From NCBI GenBank assembly GCA_021298815.1, contig JAJTHE010000013.1:1-64000 (forward strand): 64,000 nucleotides of DNA, written 5' to 3'. The position numbers and the translations under genes are program-made. Below, one piece after another: positions 8,718-17,197 of this stretch. Each line of letters begins with the position of its first letter. The stretch's first letter is position 1. The DNA comes from Betaproteobacteria bacterium. GTDB taxonomy: Bacteria; Pseudomonadota; Gammaproteobacteria; Burkholderiales; CAIKXV01. The notes under the pieces were generated by a model that saw only the letters and a program-made list of their open reading frames with translations, ran no database searches and was not told where the DNA came from.

Positions 8718-9140
8718 CTACTTCTGCAGCGAGTCGCGGATCTGCCGCAGCAGCACGACCTCTTCGGGGTCGGCGGGCACGGGCGGCGGCGGCGCTTCGG
8801 CCTTGAGCTTGTTGATCCACTTCACCAGCATGAAGATGATGAACGCGAGGATGACGAAATTGATCAGGATGGTGATGAAGCTGCCGTAGGCGAACACCGG
8901 GATGCCCGCCTTCTTTAGCGCATCCAGGTTCATCGCGACATCCGGCGGGACGGCGCTCAGGGCGATGAAGAAGCTGGAGAAGTCGAGGCCGCCGACGACG
9001 CGGCCGACCACCGGCATGATGAGGTCGCCCACCACGGAATCGACGATCTTCCCGAACGCGGCGCCGATGATCACGCCGACGGCGAGGTCCATCACGTTGC
9101 CCTTTACCGCGAAATCCTTGAACTCCTGCAGCATCCCCAT
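8718..9140 (-). CDS. mscL: Large-conductance mechanosensitive channel (MscL)
   Basis: Inner-membrane emergency valve opened by membrane tension. 140 residues, the usual size. N-terminal amphipathic helix [17 protein letters not shown]1 [20 protein letters not shown] with the Gly/Ala-lined pore, periplasmic loop, TM2 [20 protein letters not shown], and a C-terminal cytoplasmic helix with [10 protein letters not shown]. The ATG chosen gives the seven-residue spacing to EF found in E. coli MscL and has GGAGG five bases upstream. Monocistronic, convergent with the hydantoinase gene. Confidence 0.95.
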   Translation of the reverse strand: MGMLQEFKDFAVKGNVMDLAVGVIIGAAFGKIVDSVVGDLIMPVVGRVVGGLDFSSFFIALSAVPPDVAMNLDALKKAGIPVFAYGSFITILINFVILAFIIFMLVKWINKLKAEAPPPPVPADPEEVVLLRQIRDSLQK

Positions 9141-9161
9141 CCATCCCTCCGTTTGCATTTT

Positions 9162-9188
9162 GTGCGAATCGTGCGAATCGTGCGAACC
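9162..9188. repeat. Tandem 9-bp repeat (GTGCGAATC)x3
   Basis: Three head-to-tail copies of GTGCGAATC, the third with one mismatch, in the space between mscL and the racemase-like gene. It lies upstream of the mscL start (minus strand), so copy number could affect mscL expression, but nothing else supports that. Confidence 0.75.
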
Positions 9189-9309
9189 GCGGACTGACGG
9201 GCTGCGAGAGGCAGGCGGCGCGCGGCTCCATACATGGTAGAAACCTTTCCTGCATGATAGCAGTGCATCCCCGATCACAGTGCCCGTCGTCGCAACCGCT
9301 GGTGCCGCC

Positions 9310-10059
9310 ATGAACATCCTGCTGGTAAACCCAAACGTCACCGACCGCATCACCGAGGTCATGCTCGAGGAGGCGCGTCGATCCGTATCGCCGGGCACCC
9401 GGGTGACCGCCGTATCGGCGCCGTTCGGGACGCAGTACGTCGAGAACCGCGCGGAGGCGGCGATCGCCGCGCATGCGGTGCTCGACGCGGTGGCGACCCA
9501 TGGCGCAGGCTGCGACGCCGTCATCGTCGCTGCGTTCGGAGACCCGGGCGTCGAGGCGGTGCGCGAGCTGTTCGACATGCCGGTGGTCGGCATCTCGGAG
9601 GCAGCCTTCCACATGGCCTGGATGCTCGGGAGGCGCTACTCGGTGGTCTGCCTCACCCCGCGGCTGCGCACCTGGTACCTGGAGTGCGCGCGCGACGTCG
9701 GCCTGGATGGCCGGCTTGCAAGCGTGCGCTCGCTGCCCCGGCTCGATGCCGACATCACCGAGGCGAAGGACGCCGCACGCGATGCGCTGCTCGAACAGTG
9801 CCGGCGCGCCGTCGAGGATGACGCCGCCGAGGTACTGATCGTCGGTGGCGGGCCGCTGGCCGGCCTCGCGCGCGAGATCGCCCACCGGCTACCCGTCCCG
9901 GTGATCGACGGCGTGAGCTGTGCGGTACGCCTGGCGGAGGCCCTGGTCGGGCTTGCACCGTCCGTGCCGTCCGCCGGCAGCTTCGCACGCCCTCCGGCCA
10001 AGGCGGCGCGCGGCCTGGGCCCTGCCCTGCTCGCGCGGATCAGCCGCGTGGCGGAATGA
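9310..10059 (+). CDS. Asp/Glu/hydantoin racemase family protein lacking both cysteines
   Basis: A 249-residue protein of the HyuE (hydantoin/allantoin racemase) family: [18 protein letters not shown], then [19 protein letters not shown] and [14 protein letters not shown]. Racemases of this family use two cysteines as acid/base. Here the first position (CFGDPG in canonical members) is Ala75, and the second (LGCAG) falls in IVGGGPLAG with Gly. By hand alignment neither catalytic Cys is present, so it may not racemise. I start at the internal ATG that opens the conserved beta strand. It converges on and overlaps, by 20 bases, a related gene on the minus strand. Confidence 0.82.
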   Translation: MNILLVNPNVTDRITEVMLEEARRSVSPGTRVTAVSAPFGTQYVENRAEAAIAAHAVLDAVATHGAGCDAVIVAAFGDPGVEAVRELFDMPVVGISEAAFHMAWMLGRRYSVVCLTPRLRTWYLECARDVGLDGRLASVRSLPRLDADITEAKDAARDALLEQCRRAVEDDAAEVLIVGGGPLAGLAREIAHRLPVPVIDGVSCAVRLAEALVGLAPSVPSAGSFARPPAKAARGLGPALLARISRVAE

Positions 10060-10804
10060 CCGCGGCCAGCCCGGGCGCGAGAACTTCGCTGCCGTAGTCG
10101 GGGATCGGCTGCGGCGGCGCATGGAACTTGCGCACCTTCGAGTGGCTGATGCCCATCGCGACGAACGCCTCGGCCATCTTTACGCCCGCGACCACCGGAT
10201 CTATCACCGGCACGCCCGACAGTTCGGACAGGGCCTCGTCATAGCCGCACAGGCCGGCACAGGCCAGGATGACCACCTCGGCCTGGTCGCGACTGACCAG
10301 CTCCTTCACCTGCACGGACAGGTCGCGCAGGGCCCGCTCGCGATGGGTGGCGGCTTCCTCGACGTTGATGTTGATCGCGCGCACCGACGCGCACTTCGCC
10401 TCGAACCCGTACAGCCGGACGAGGTCCTGCTGATAGGGGATGAACTGTTCCAGCATGGTGAGCGTGCTGAAGCGGTGCCCGAGCAGGCAGGCCATCGCCA
10501 TGCTCGCCTCCGAGATCGACACGACCGGGATGTCGAGCAGTTCCTTCAGCGCATGGATGCCCACGTTGCCGAAGCCCGCCAGCACGACCGCGTCCGGAGG
10601 GTCCTCGGCCACCCGGCGGCGTACGGCCTCGATCATGTGCGGCGCGCTCATGTAGTCGCCATACGCGCAATCGATGCTGCGCGTGCCGTTGGGCGAGGAA
10701 AGCCCGGCGATCACCGTACCCGGCAGGGCACGGCGGCGCGCCGAGGCGAGGATCACGTCCAGCACCACGTCGGAGGTATTCGGATTTGCAACCAGCAGTT
10801 TCAT
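10040..10804 (-). CDS. Asp/Glu/hydantoin racemase family protein, single-cysteine form
   Basis: A 254-residue HyuE-family protein (MKLLVANPNTSDVVLDVIL, PDAVVLAGFGNVGIHALKEL, IPVVSISEASMAMA). The first catalytic cysteine position is Gly77 while the second is retained (VVILACAGLCG, Cys182). A Gly/Cys pair is the arrangement of arylmalonate decarboxylase within this superfamily, so a decarboxylase or other one-cysteine reaction is as plausible as racemisation. Cotranscribed order on the minus strand: aldehyde dehydrogenase, hydroxyacid dehydrogenase, then this gene, with gaps of 30-46 bases. That context suggests catabolism of a carboxylic acid or amide. Confidence 0.82.
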   Translation of the reverse strand: MKLLVANPNTSDVVLDVILASARRRALPGTVIAGLSSPNGTRSIDCAYGDYMSAPHMIEAVRRRVAEDPPDAVVLAGFGNVGIHALKELLDIPVVSISEASMAMACLLGHRFSTLTMLEQFIPYQQDLVRLYGFEAKCASVRAININVEEAATHRERALRDLSVQVKELVSRDQAEVVILACAGLCGYDEALSELSGVPVIDPVVAGVKMAEAFVAMGISHSKVRKFHAPPQPIPDYGSEVLAPGLAAVIPPRG

Positions 10805-10850
10805 CGTCGTCCCGTGTGCTGCATGAGTGGATGCCCGCCGTGCGACGGCC

Positions 10851-11819
10851 TCAGCCGCCGAGCAGTTCGCGGTTGACCACGTTGATCGGCGCGCCGCGCT
10901 TCCAGGCCAGCACCTGCTCGAACGCCGACTCGAACATGGTCTCGAAGCGGTCGCGGGTGACGTAGCCCACGTGCGGCGAACACACCACGTTGTCCATCGA
11001 CACCAGCGGATCGGCGGCACCGGTCACCGGCTCCTCGTCGTAGACGTCGAGCGCGGCATGCCCGGGACGGCCGGCGCGCAGCGCCGCGAGCAGCGCCCCC
11101 GGCTCGACAAGCGCGGCGCGGCTGGTGTTCACGAACAGGGCATCCGGCTTCATCGCGGCGAGGTCGGCCGCGGTGACGATGCCGTCGGTCTCCGGCAGCA
11201 TGCGCAGGTGCAGCGTGACGATGTCCGAGGTGGCGAAGAAGGAACGCTGGTCGCTGGCCGTCGCGTACCCGGCCTCGCGCGCTCGCTGCAGGCTTCCCTC
11301 GCGCCCCCAGACCAGCACGTCCATGTCGAACGCGCGCCCATAGGACGCCACCAGCGCGCCGATCCAGCCGTAGCCGAACACGCCCAGCCGCAGGCCGCGC
11401 AGCCCGCGCCCGAAGCGGGTCTGCCAGCGTCCCTCGCGCAGCGCATGCGCCTCCTGGGGGATGTAGCGCATCGACGCGAGGATCAGGCCCCAGGTCAGCT
11501 CGGCCGTGGTGTACGAGGGACCGGTGCGGCTGGTGCAGACCAGCACGCCGCGCCGGGTGCAGGCCGGCACGTCGATGTGCGGAATGACGCCGGTCTGACT
11601 GATGATGCGAAGGTTTGGCAGGCGGTCGAGCAGGCTGGCAGTGATCTTCGTGCGCTCGCGCGACAGGACGAGCGCGTCGAACCCGCCCAGGCGCCGCCCG
11701 AGTTCGTCGACATCGGTCAGCGGGTCGCGGAACACCGTCACGCGGTGCCCGGCAAGCTTGCCGTAGGCAGCGAGCGTCGGCACCACGCCGAGGAAGTCGT
11801 CGAGGATGGCGATGTTCAA
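10851..11819 (-). CDS. D-isomer-specific 2-hydroxyacid dehydrogenase
   Basis: NAD(P)-dependent oxidoreductase of 322 residues. The Rossmann motif is GVFGYGWIGALVASYGRAF (about 145-165). The catalytic triad appears as Arg in NTSRAALVE, Glu in DVYDEEPV and His in CSPHVGYVT. The start is a TTG with GGAG seven bases upstream, giving MNIAILDDFLG; no ATG fits. It sits between the aldehyde dehydrogenase and the single-cysteine racemase-like gene. The actual 2-oxo/2-hydroxy acid is unknown. A second member of the family is cut by the right edge. Confidence 0.9.
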   Translation of the reverse strand: MNIAILDDFLGVVPTLAAYGKLAGHRVTVFRDPLTDVDELGRRLGGFDALVLSRERTKITASLLDRLPNLRIISQTGVIPHIDVPACTRRGVLVCTSRTGPSYTTAELTWGLILASMRYIPQEAHALREGRWQTRFGRGLRGLRLGVFGYGWIGALVASYGRAFDMDVLVWGREGSLQRAREAGYATASDQRSFFATSDIVTLHLRMLPETDGIVTAADLAAMKPDALFVNTSRAALVEPGALLAALRAGRPGHAALDVYDEEPVTGAADPLVSMDNVVCSPHVGYVTRDRFETMFESAFEQVLAWKRGAPINVVNRELLGG

Positions 11820-11848
11820 CGCGGGACTCCGTTCTCGGGGAAGGACGC

Positions 11849-13300
11849 TCAGTTGAGCTGGGTCACGAACTTGGTGACCAGGTAGCCGTCAAACGTCTCG
11901 GCCCCCCCTTCGCTGCCGTAGCCGCTGTCCTTGACGCCACCGAACGGCGTCTCGGACAGCGCGATGCCGAAGTGGTTGATGTTGACCATGCCCGCCTCGA
12001 TCGCGTTCGAGATCGCGGTGGCGTTGCGCGACGAGCGGGTAAACGCATAAGAGGCAAGGCCGTACGGCAGGCTGTTCGCCCGCCGTACCACTTCGTCGAA
12101 ATCGCTGAAGCGCACGATCGGGGCGATCGGCCCGAAGGGCTCCTGCGTCATCAGCTTCGAGTCGTCCGGCACGTCGGTGATGACCGTCGGCGAGAAGAAA
12201 TTCCCGGCACCGTCCATCTTCGAGCCGCCGACGATGACCTTGCCGCCACGCCGGTCGGCGTCGTCGACGAAGCTCTCCATCGTCGGAACGCGGCGCTGGT
12301 GCGCCAACGGACCCATGCGCGTGTCCTTTTCCAGCCCGCTGCCCACCTTCAGCGACGAGGCGACCGCGGCGAACTTCTCGACGAACCGGTCGTAGGCGAG
12401 TTCGTGGACGAACATGCGCGAAGGCGATACGCACACCTGCCCGGCATTGCGGTACTTCATGTTGGCCAGCAGTTCGGCCGCGCGGTCGACATCGGCATCG
12501 TCGAACACGATCGCCGGCGAATGGCCGCCGAGCTCCATCGTGCAGCGCTTCATCAGCGACCCGGCCAGCGCTGCCAGCTGCTTGCCCACCGGGACCGACC
12601 CGGTGAAGGAGATCTTGCGCACGATCGGCGACCGGATGAGGTAGTCGGACACCTCGGCCGGCACGCCCCAGACGATGTTCAGGCAGCCCGCAGGCAACCC
12701 GGCGTCGGCGAACACCTGCGCGATGATCACGACCGCGCTGGGCGCGTCCTCCGGCCCCTTGAGGACCAGCGTGCAGCCGGCGCCGATCGCCGCCACCACC
12801 TTGCGGATCGCCTGGTTGAACGGGAAGTTCCACGGCGTGAACGCGGCGCACACGCCGATCGGTTCACGCAGCACGAGCTGGCGCACCCCGTCCACGCGCG
12901 GCGGGATCACCCGGCCGTAGATGCGGCGGCATTCCTCGGCGTGCCACTCGCAGTGTTCGGCACCGCCCATCACCTCGGCCATCGCCTCGGCGTAGGGCTT
13001 GCCCATGTCGAGCGTGATGCCGCGTGCCATCTCCGGTGCGCGCTCGCGGAACAGCTCGGCGGCGCGGCGCAGGATCTTCGAGCGCTCGACCGGGGAGCTC
13101 TTCTTCCACGACTGGAACGCCCGATCGGCCGCGGCCAGCGCATGGTCGAGGTCCTCGCGCGTCGCATGGGGCAGCCGGCCGATGACCTCGCCGGTGGCCG
13201 GGTTGGTCACGTCCTGTTCTACCCGCCCCTCGGCACCGATGAACTTGCCGTCGATGAACAGGGACAGCCGGGGATAGGCAGGCGTCGACACGGTATCCAT
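11849..13300 (-). CDS. NAD(P)-dependent aldehyde dehydrogenase
   Basis: Class 3 ALDH of 483 residues, oxidising an aldehyde (semialdehyde type likely) to a carboxylate. Visible motifs: [14 protein letters not shown] (Asn of the oxyanion hole), the Glu base in [12 protein letters not shown], the nucleophile in [14 protein letters not shown], and [12 protein letters not shown]. The length and the Asn-Phe-Pro segment fit the succinate-semialdehyde/aldehyde dehydrogenase branch. ATG preceded by GAGGAGCTTCA. It heads a three-gene minus-strand unit with the hydroxyacid dehydrogenase and the racemase-like gene. Confidence 0.93.
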   Translation of the reverse strand: MDTVSTPAYPRLSLFIDGKFIGAEGRVEQDVTNPATGEVIGRLPHATREDLDHALAAADRAFQSWKKSSPVERSKILRRAAELFRERAPEMARGITLDMGKPYAEAMAEVMGGAEHCEWHAEECRRIYGRVIPPRVDGVRQLVLREPIGVCAAFTPWNFPFNQAIRKVVAAIGAGCTLVLKGPEDAPSAVVIIAQVFADAGLPAGCLNIVWGVPAEVSDYLIRSPIVRKISFTGSVPVGKQLAALAGSLMKRCTMELGGHSPAIVFDDADVDRAAELLANMKYRNAGQVCVSPSRMFVHELAYDRFVEKFAAVASSLKVGSGLEKDTRMGPLAHQRRVPTMESFVDDADRRGGKVIVGGSKMDGAGNFFSPTVITDVPDDSKLMTQEPFGPIAPIVRFSDFDEVVRRANSLPYGLASYAFTRSSRNATAISNAIEAGMVNINHFGIALSETPFGGVKDSGYGSEGGAETFDGYLVTKFVTQLN

Positions 13301-13380
13301 TGAAGCTCCTCGGTGGGAAAACGCAAAGGCGGAACCCCCAAGGGTAGCCCCGGCAGGCCGCCCGGTTCAACCAGTGCGTT

Positions 13381-14034
13381 TCACCGCCCCGGTGCCGGCG
13401 CCTGCGCGAGCAGCCTTTCGATCTCGCGCACGAGCTTCGGGTCATCCGGACGCATCGCGGTCGGGAAGCTCTGCACCCGGTTTCCGCTGCGGTCGACCAG
13501 GTACTTGTGGAAGTTCCATCCGGGCGCGGTGCCGCTGCGCCGGGTGAGTTCGGCGTGGAACGGATTGGCCTTGCGCCCGGACACCGCGGTCGGTTCCATC
13601 ATCGGGAAAGACACGCCGTAGTTGAGCTTGCAGAATTCGGCGATTTCCCGGTTGCTGCCCCGCTCCTGCTGGAAATCGTTCGAAGGAAAGCCGACGACCA
13701 CGAGCCCGCGCGGCGAGAGTTTCCGGTGCAGCGCCTCCAGCTGCTCGTACTGCGGGGTGAATCCGCACTCGCTCGCCGTGTTGACCACCATCAGCACCTT
13801 GCCGCGGAACTGGCACAGGGAGATCGGCTTGCCGCTGATCAAGTCCGGGAAGGCATGGTCGAGCAGCGACGGACAGGCCCACGACAAGCCGGCAGGACCG
13901 GCCGCAGGCGCCTGGACCGGCACTTGTGCCGGTGCCTGGGCCTGGCCCTGGGCGACCGCCAGTCCCGCGAACGCCGCCAGCCCCGCGCCGAACAGACCTG
14001 CCGCCAGCCACCCTGCCCTGCCCTGAGCCGTCAT
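13381..14034 (-). CDS. Exported glutathione peroxidase family protein
   Basis: A 217-residue thiol peroxidase with an N-terminal signal sequence (about 1-30, GWLAAGLFGAGLAAFAGLAVAQ) and an Ala/Gln/Pro-rich linker, so probably periplasmic. The peroxidatic Cys lies in VNTASECGFTPQYEQLE. FPSNDFQQERGSN carries the conserved Gln/Asn region, and GWNFHKYLVDRSG the Trp/Asn of the family tetrad. Periplasmic GPx proteins are thought to use thioredoxin-like donors rather than glutathione. It is divergent from the TIR gene, with 239 bases between them. Confidence 0.88.
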   Translation of the reverse strand: MTAQGRAGWLAAGLFGAGLAAFAGLAVAQGQAQAPAQVPVQAPAAGPAGLSWACPSLLDHAFPDLISGKPISLCQFRGKVLMVVNTASECGFTPQYEQLEALHRKLSPRGLVVVGFPSNDFQQERGSNREIAEFCKLNYGVSFPMMEPTAVSGRKANPFHAELTRRSGTAPGWNFHKYLVDRSGNRVQSFPTAMRPDDPKLVREIERLLAQAPAPGR

Positions 14035-14273
14035 GCCGACACTCCTGTCGTGGACCGGGTTAAAGTCTAACGGCCCCATGCCACTGCTGGCGGATGTACA
14101 TGGATTGACCACACGACGACCGGATGCGCCCGACGGGACACGGGTCGTTCCCGCCACGGGGCATGCAACGCGAACCAAATGCAGGAGCCGGAAATGCCAT
14201 TCGAGTGCCACCGCCCCCGGGATGCAGCGACCGATGGCCCCGGGATGCCCGCGCGGCGCCGGGGCGACGCCTG

Positions 14274-15185
14274 ATGGCCGGCCCGGAGCGCGCGCTGTTC
14301 CTGAGCTACCGGCGCGCGGACACCGGCGGCTATGCCGGCCGCCTCGCCGATGCACTGGAAGCACGCTTCGGCGAAGGCAGCGTGTTCCATGACGTCGAGA
14401 CGATCCTGCCCGGTACCGACTTCGCGGCCGCCATCGAAGCGGCGATCGCCTCGGCGTCGGTGGTGCTGGTGCTGATCGGCGACGACTGGCTGGACGCACG
14501 CGATGCCGCCGGCCACCGACTGCTCGACCGTCAGGACGACTTCGTCCGGCTGGAAGCGGCCAGTGCGCTGGCCAGTGGCAAGGCGGTCCTGCCACTGCTG
14601 GTGGAAGGCGCCAGGATGCCCGCGGCGGCCGACCTGCCAACGGACCTGCAGCGCCTCGCGCGCCAGCAGGCGCTCGAACTGTCCGACAGCCGATGGGCTC
14701 ACGATGTCGACCGTCTGGTCGACGCGATCCGCCGCTGCGGCGGCATCGCCCCGGCGCGGGCGCCGGCGCCGGCCTCGGCGGCGGCGCCGGCCGTGCCGCG
14801 CCGGGCGCGGCGGTTCGCCGCGGCGGGACCGGGTGCCGCAGTGGTCGTCGGTGGCGCGCTCTTCGTGGGCAGCCGCCGCCCGCCCGATCTGGCCGGACGC
14901 TGGGACCTGCCCACCGGCAGCTTCTGGACCGTGAGCCAGGAAGGACCCAACCTGATCATCGAGGAAACCCACTACCTGTCGCGCGAGGTATGGAAACGCG
15001 GCACCGGCCGGATCAAGGGTTCGACGATACGCGTGTCGCTCGACTGGGTGTTCGAGCGCTTGCCGCCGCAGACGGGTACCTTCCGGCTGTCGGAGGACGG
15101 CCGGACGCTGGTCGGCGGGCTCGGCGTGCCGGACCGCGAACCCGGGAAGACCCGGGTCGCCCCGACGGTGCTGGTGAGGCGCTGA
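14274..15185 (+). CDS. TIR-domain membrane protein (putative sensor/effector)
   Basis: 303 residues. Residues 1-150 form a bacterial TIR domain: ALFLSYRRADTGGYAGRLAD, VFHDVETILPGTDF, ASVVLVLIGDDWL, and FVRLEAASALASGKAVLPLL. Glu94 sits where NAD-cleaving TIR domains carry the catalytic glutamate. An Ala/Pro-rich linker leads to one probable transmembrane helix (about 183-200), then about 100 residues (LAGRWDLPTGSFW onward, beta-rich, with a repeated strand pattern) that would be outside the cytoplasm if the TIR is inside. Only 2 bases separate it from the next gene, so the two are made together. I start at the ATG just before the first TIR strand. Function as an immune or stress effector is inferred from the domain, not shown. 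Confidence 0.82.
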   Translation: MAGPERALFLSYRRADTGGYAGRLADALEARFGEGSVFHDVETILPGTDFAAAIEAAIASASVVLVLIGDDWLDARDAAGHRLLDRQDDFVRLEAASALASGKAVLPLLVEGARMPAAADLPTDLQRLARQQALELSDSRWAHDVDRLVDAIRRCGGIAPARAPAPASAAAPAVPRRARRFAAAGPGAAVVVGGALFVGSRRPPDLAGRWDLPTGSFWTVSQEGPNLIIEETHYLSREVWKRGTGRIKGSTIRVSLDWVFERLPPQTGTFRLSEDGRTLVGGLGVPDREPGKTRVAPTVLVRR

Positions 15186-15187
15186 AC

Positions 15188-17197
15188 ATGAAGCCGCATG
15201 CATTCATCGCGATGCCCTTCGGCATCAAGCCCGGCCACGACGGCACGCCGATCGACTTCAACCTCGTGTTCGAGCGCCTGATACGGCCGGCGCTGGAACA
15301 GGCCGGCTGCACGGTGTTCAGGGCCGACGAGGAAACCCGCGCCGGCGACATCCGCACCGACATGTTCCAGGAACTGCTGGTGGCCGACCTCGTGCTGGCC
15401 GACCTGACGCTGGACAACCCGAACGTCTGGTACGAACTCGGCGTACGCCATGCGCTGCGTGCGCGCGGCGTCGTGCTCATCCAGGGGCCGCGCGCGACCC
15501 AGCCGTTCGACATCTACACCGACCGCAAGCTGCGCTACGCCATCAAGGACGGCGCGCCGGACCCGTCCCGGCTCGACGTCGATCGCGACCGGCTCGCGGC
15601 GATGGCGCGCGACACGCTCGCCGCCAACAGCGTGCGCAAGGTGAGCCCGGTCTACGTGCTGCTCGACCACCTGCGCGAACCACAGTGGCGCGAACTGCTG
15701 CTGAAGGGCGACAACGAGTTCAGCCGTGCCTACGACGCCTGGTGCAGCCGGCTCGAGGTCGCGCGCCAGAAGAACAGGCCGGGCGACATCCTGGTGCTCG
15801 CGGCCGAGACGCCGACGCGGGCACTCGCGCTGGAGGCACGCCGTGCCGCGGCCGAAAGCCTTATGAAGCTGCGCCAGTTCGACTTCGCGCTCGAACAGAT
15901 CGACGCGGCACTGGCCATCGACGACTGCGACCGTGCCTCGCGTATCCGGCGCGCGCTGTGCCTTGCGCGGCTCCGGCGCTTCGAGGAGGCGCGTGAAGCC
16001 GTGCAGCAACTGGAGGAATCCTTCCCCCGGGACCCCGACATCTGCACGCTGGCCGGCCGCATCGAGATGCAGAACTGGATCCAGCGCTGGCGCGGCGATC
16101 CGGTCGAGGACGGCGAGGCTGCGGCCGCGGCCGCAGACGGCGCCACGCTGCCAGGGACCACGGCAGGCATCCCGCTGCGGCAGGCAGCCGCCGACGAGGA
16201 AGCGGGGTTGGCCTACGCGATCGAGCCGTTCCGCACCGCGTTCACGCTCCAGCCCTCCAACTACTATGCAGGCATCCACTGGCTTATGCTGGCGATGGTC
16301 CATGCGCACCTGACCGGTCGGACCGATTCTTCCCTGCTCGAACAGGTGACGGGGGGCGTGCACTGGTCCTGCCTGAGCGCACGCGAGCGCGATGCGCGCG
16401 ACTATGCGGCACGTGCGAGTTATGCGGAACTCTGCCTGCTCTGCTTCGACGCCGCGCAGGCCCGCAGCGCATGGAGCGCGGCCGTGGCCGCAGCCGACCG
16501 GGACTGGTTCGCACTCGATTCATCCCGGCGCACCCTCGCCGTGCTGCGCGACCTCGCGTTCCGGCCGCAGGAAACCGCCACCGCGCTGTCGATCGTCGAC
16601 CGCGAGATCGCGCGGACCGCTTCCCCGTTCCGTCCGCGCCAGGTGCTGCTGTTCAGCGGCCACATGACGGATGCGGCCACCCGGCCCTCACCCCGGTTTC
16701 CGTCGGACAAGGTGGATGCCGCGGCGGCCCGGCTCGCCGCCGCGCTCGACCAGGGCGGCGCCGGCCCGGACGACCTGGCCCTCTGCCAGGCAGCGGCCGG
16801 CGGGGACCTGCTGTTCCTGGAAGCCTGCCAGGCGCGCGGCGTGCCCTGCCAGCTGATGTTGCCGTTCCCGGAGCCGGAGTTCATCGAACGTTCCGTGCTT
16901 CCGGTCAAGGATGGCGAGGCCTGGCGCGAACGGTACTTCGCGGTGAAGGCGAAACTGGCCCTGCCGCCACGGGAGATGCCGGTGGAGCTCGGATCCTTGC
17001 CTGAAGCGGCGAACGCGTACGAGCGGTGCAATTCCTGGCTGCTGAACACCGCCCTGGCCTGGGGCATCGACCGGGTGCGCTTCTTCACCCTGTGGAACGG
17101 CGGTGGCGGCGACGGACCCGGCGGCACGGCACACATGTACGAGGAAGTGAAGCGGCGGACCGGCCGGGTGCACTGGATCGACGTGCGGACCCTCTAG
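15188..17197 (+). CDS. Deoxyribosyltransferase-like + TPR (TRAFs-binding-like) + SLOG-like multidomain protein
   Basis: 669 residues with no signal peptide. Residues 1-130 look like a TIR-like/nucleoside 2-deoxyribosyltransferase fold: HAFIAMPFG, FRADEETRAGDIRTDMFQEL, VADLVLADLTLDNPNVWYEL with a conserved Glu at about 83. Residues about 170-470 are helical repeats resembling the bacterial relatives of the MAP3K TRAFs-binding/TPR region (YDAWCSRLEVARQ, LMKLRQFDFALEQIDAALAI). From about 484 a Rossmann-like domain begins RQVLLFSGHMTD and contains ALCQAAAGGDLLFLEACQAR and LPFPEPEFIERSV, which I read as SLOG-like nucleotide binding. Together with the TIR gene this suggests nucleotide-signal-linked immunity. 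Its stop overlaps the convergent membrane gene by 4 bases. Confidence 0.75.
   Translation: MKPHAFIAMPFGIKPGHDGTPIDFNLVFERLIRPALEQAGCTVFRADEETRAGDIRTDMFQELLVADLVLADLTLDNPNVWYELGVRHALRARGVVLIQGPRATQPFDIYTDRKLRYAIKDGAPDPSRLDVDRDRLAAMARDTLAANSVRKVSPVYVLLDHLREPQWRELLLKGDNEFSRAYDAWCSRLEVARQKNRPGDILVLAAETPTRALALEARRAAAESLMKLRQFDFALEQIDAALAIDDCDRASRIRRALCLARLRRFEEAREAVQQLEESFPRDPDICTLAGRIEMQNWIQRWRGDPVEDGEAAAAAADGATLPGTTAGIPLRQAAADEEAGLAYAIEPFRTAFTLQPSNYYAGIHWLMLAMVHAHLTGRTDSSLLEQVTGGVHWSCLSARERDARDYAARASYAELCLLCFDAAQARSAWSAAVAAADRDWFALDSSRRTLAVLRDLAFRPQETATALSIVDREIARTASPFRPRQVLLFSGHMTDAATRPSPRFPSDKVDAAAARLAAALDQGGAGPDDLALCQAAAGGDLLFLEACQARGVPCQLMLPFPEPEFIERSVLPVKDGEAWRERYFAVKAKLALPPREMPVELGSLPEAANAYERCNSWLLNTALAWGIDRVRFFTLWNGGGGDGPGGTAHMYEEVKRRTGRVHWIDVRTL

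Noticed and set aside
7105-9885. Open frame of 926 codons on the minus strand
   Set aside because: Spans several real genes on both strands (hydantoinase, mscL, racemase-like); no recognisable domain.
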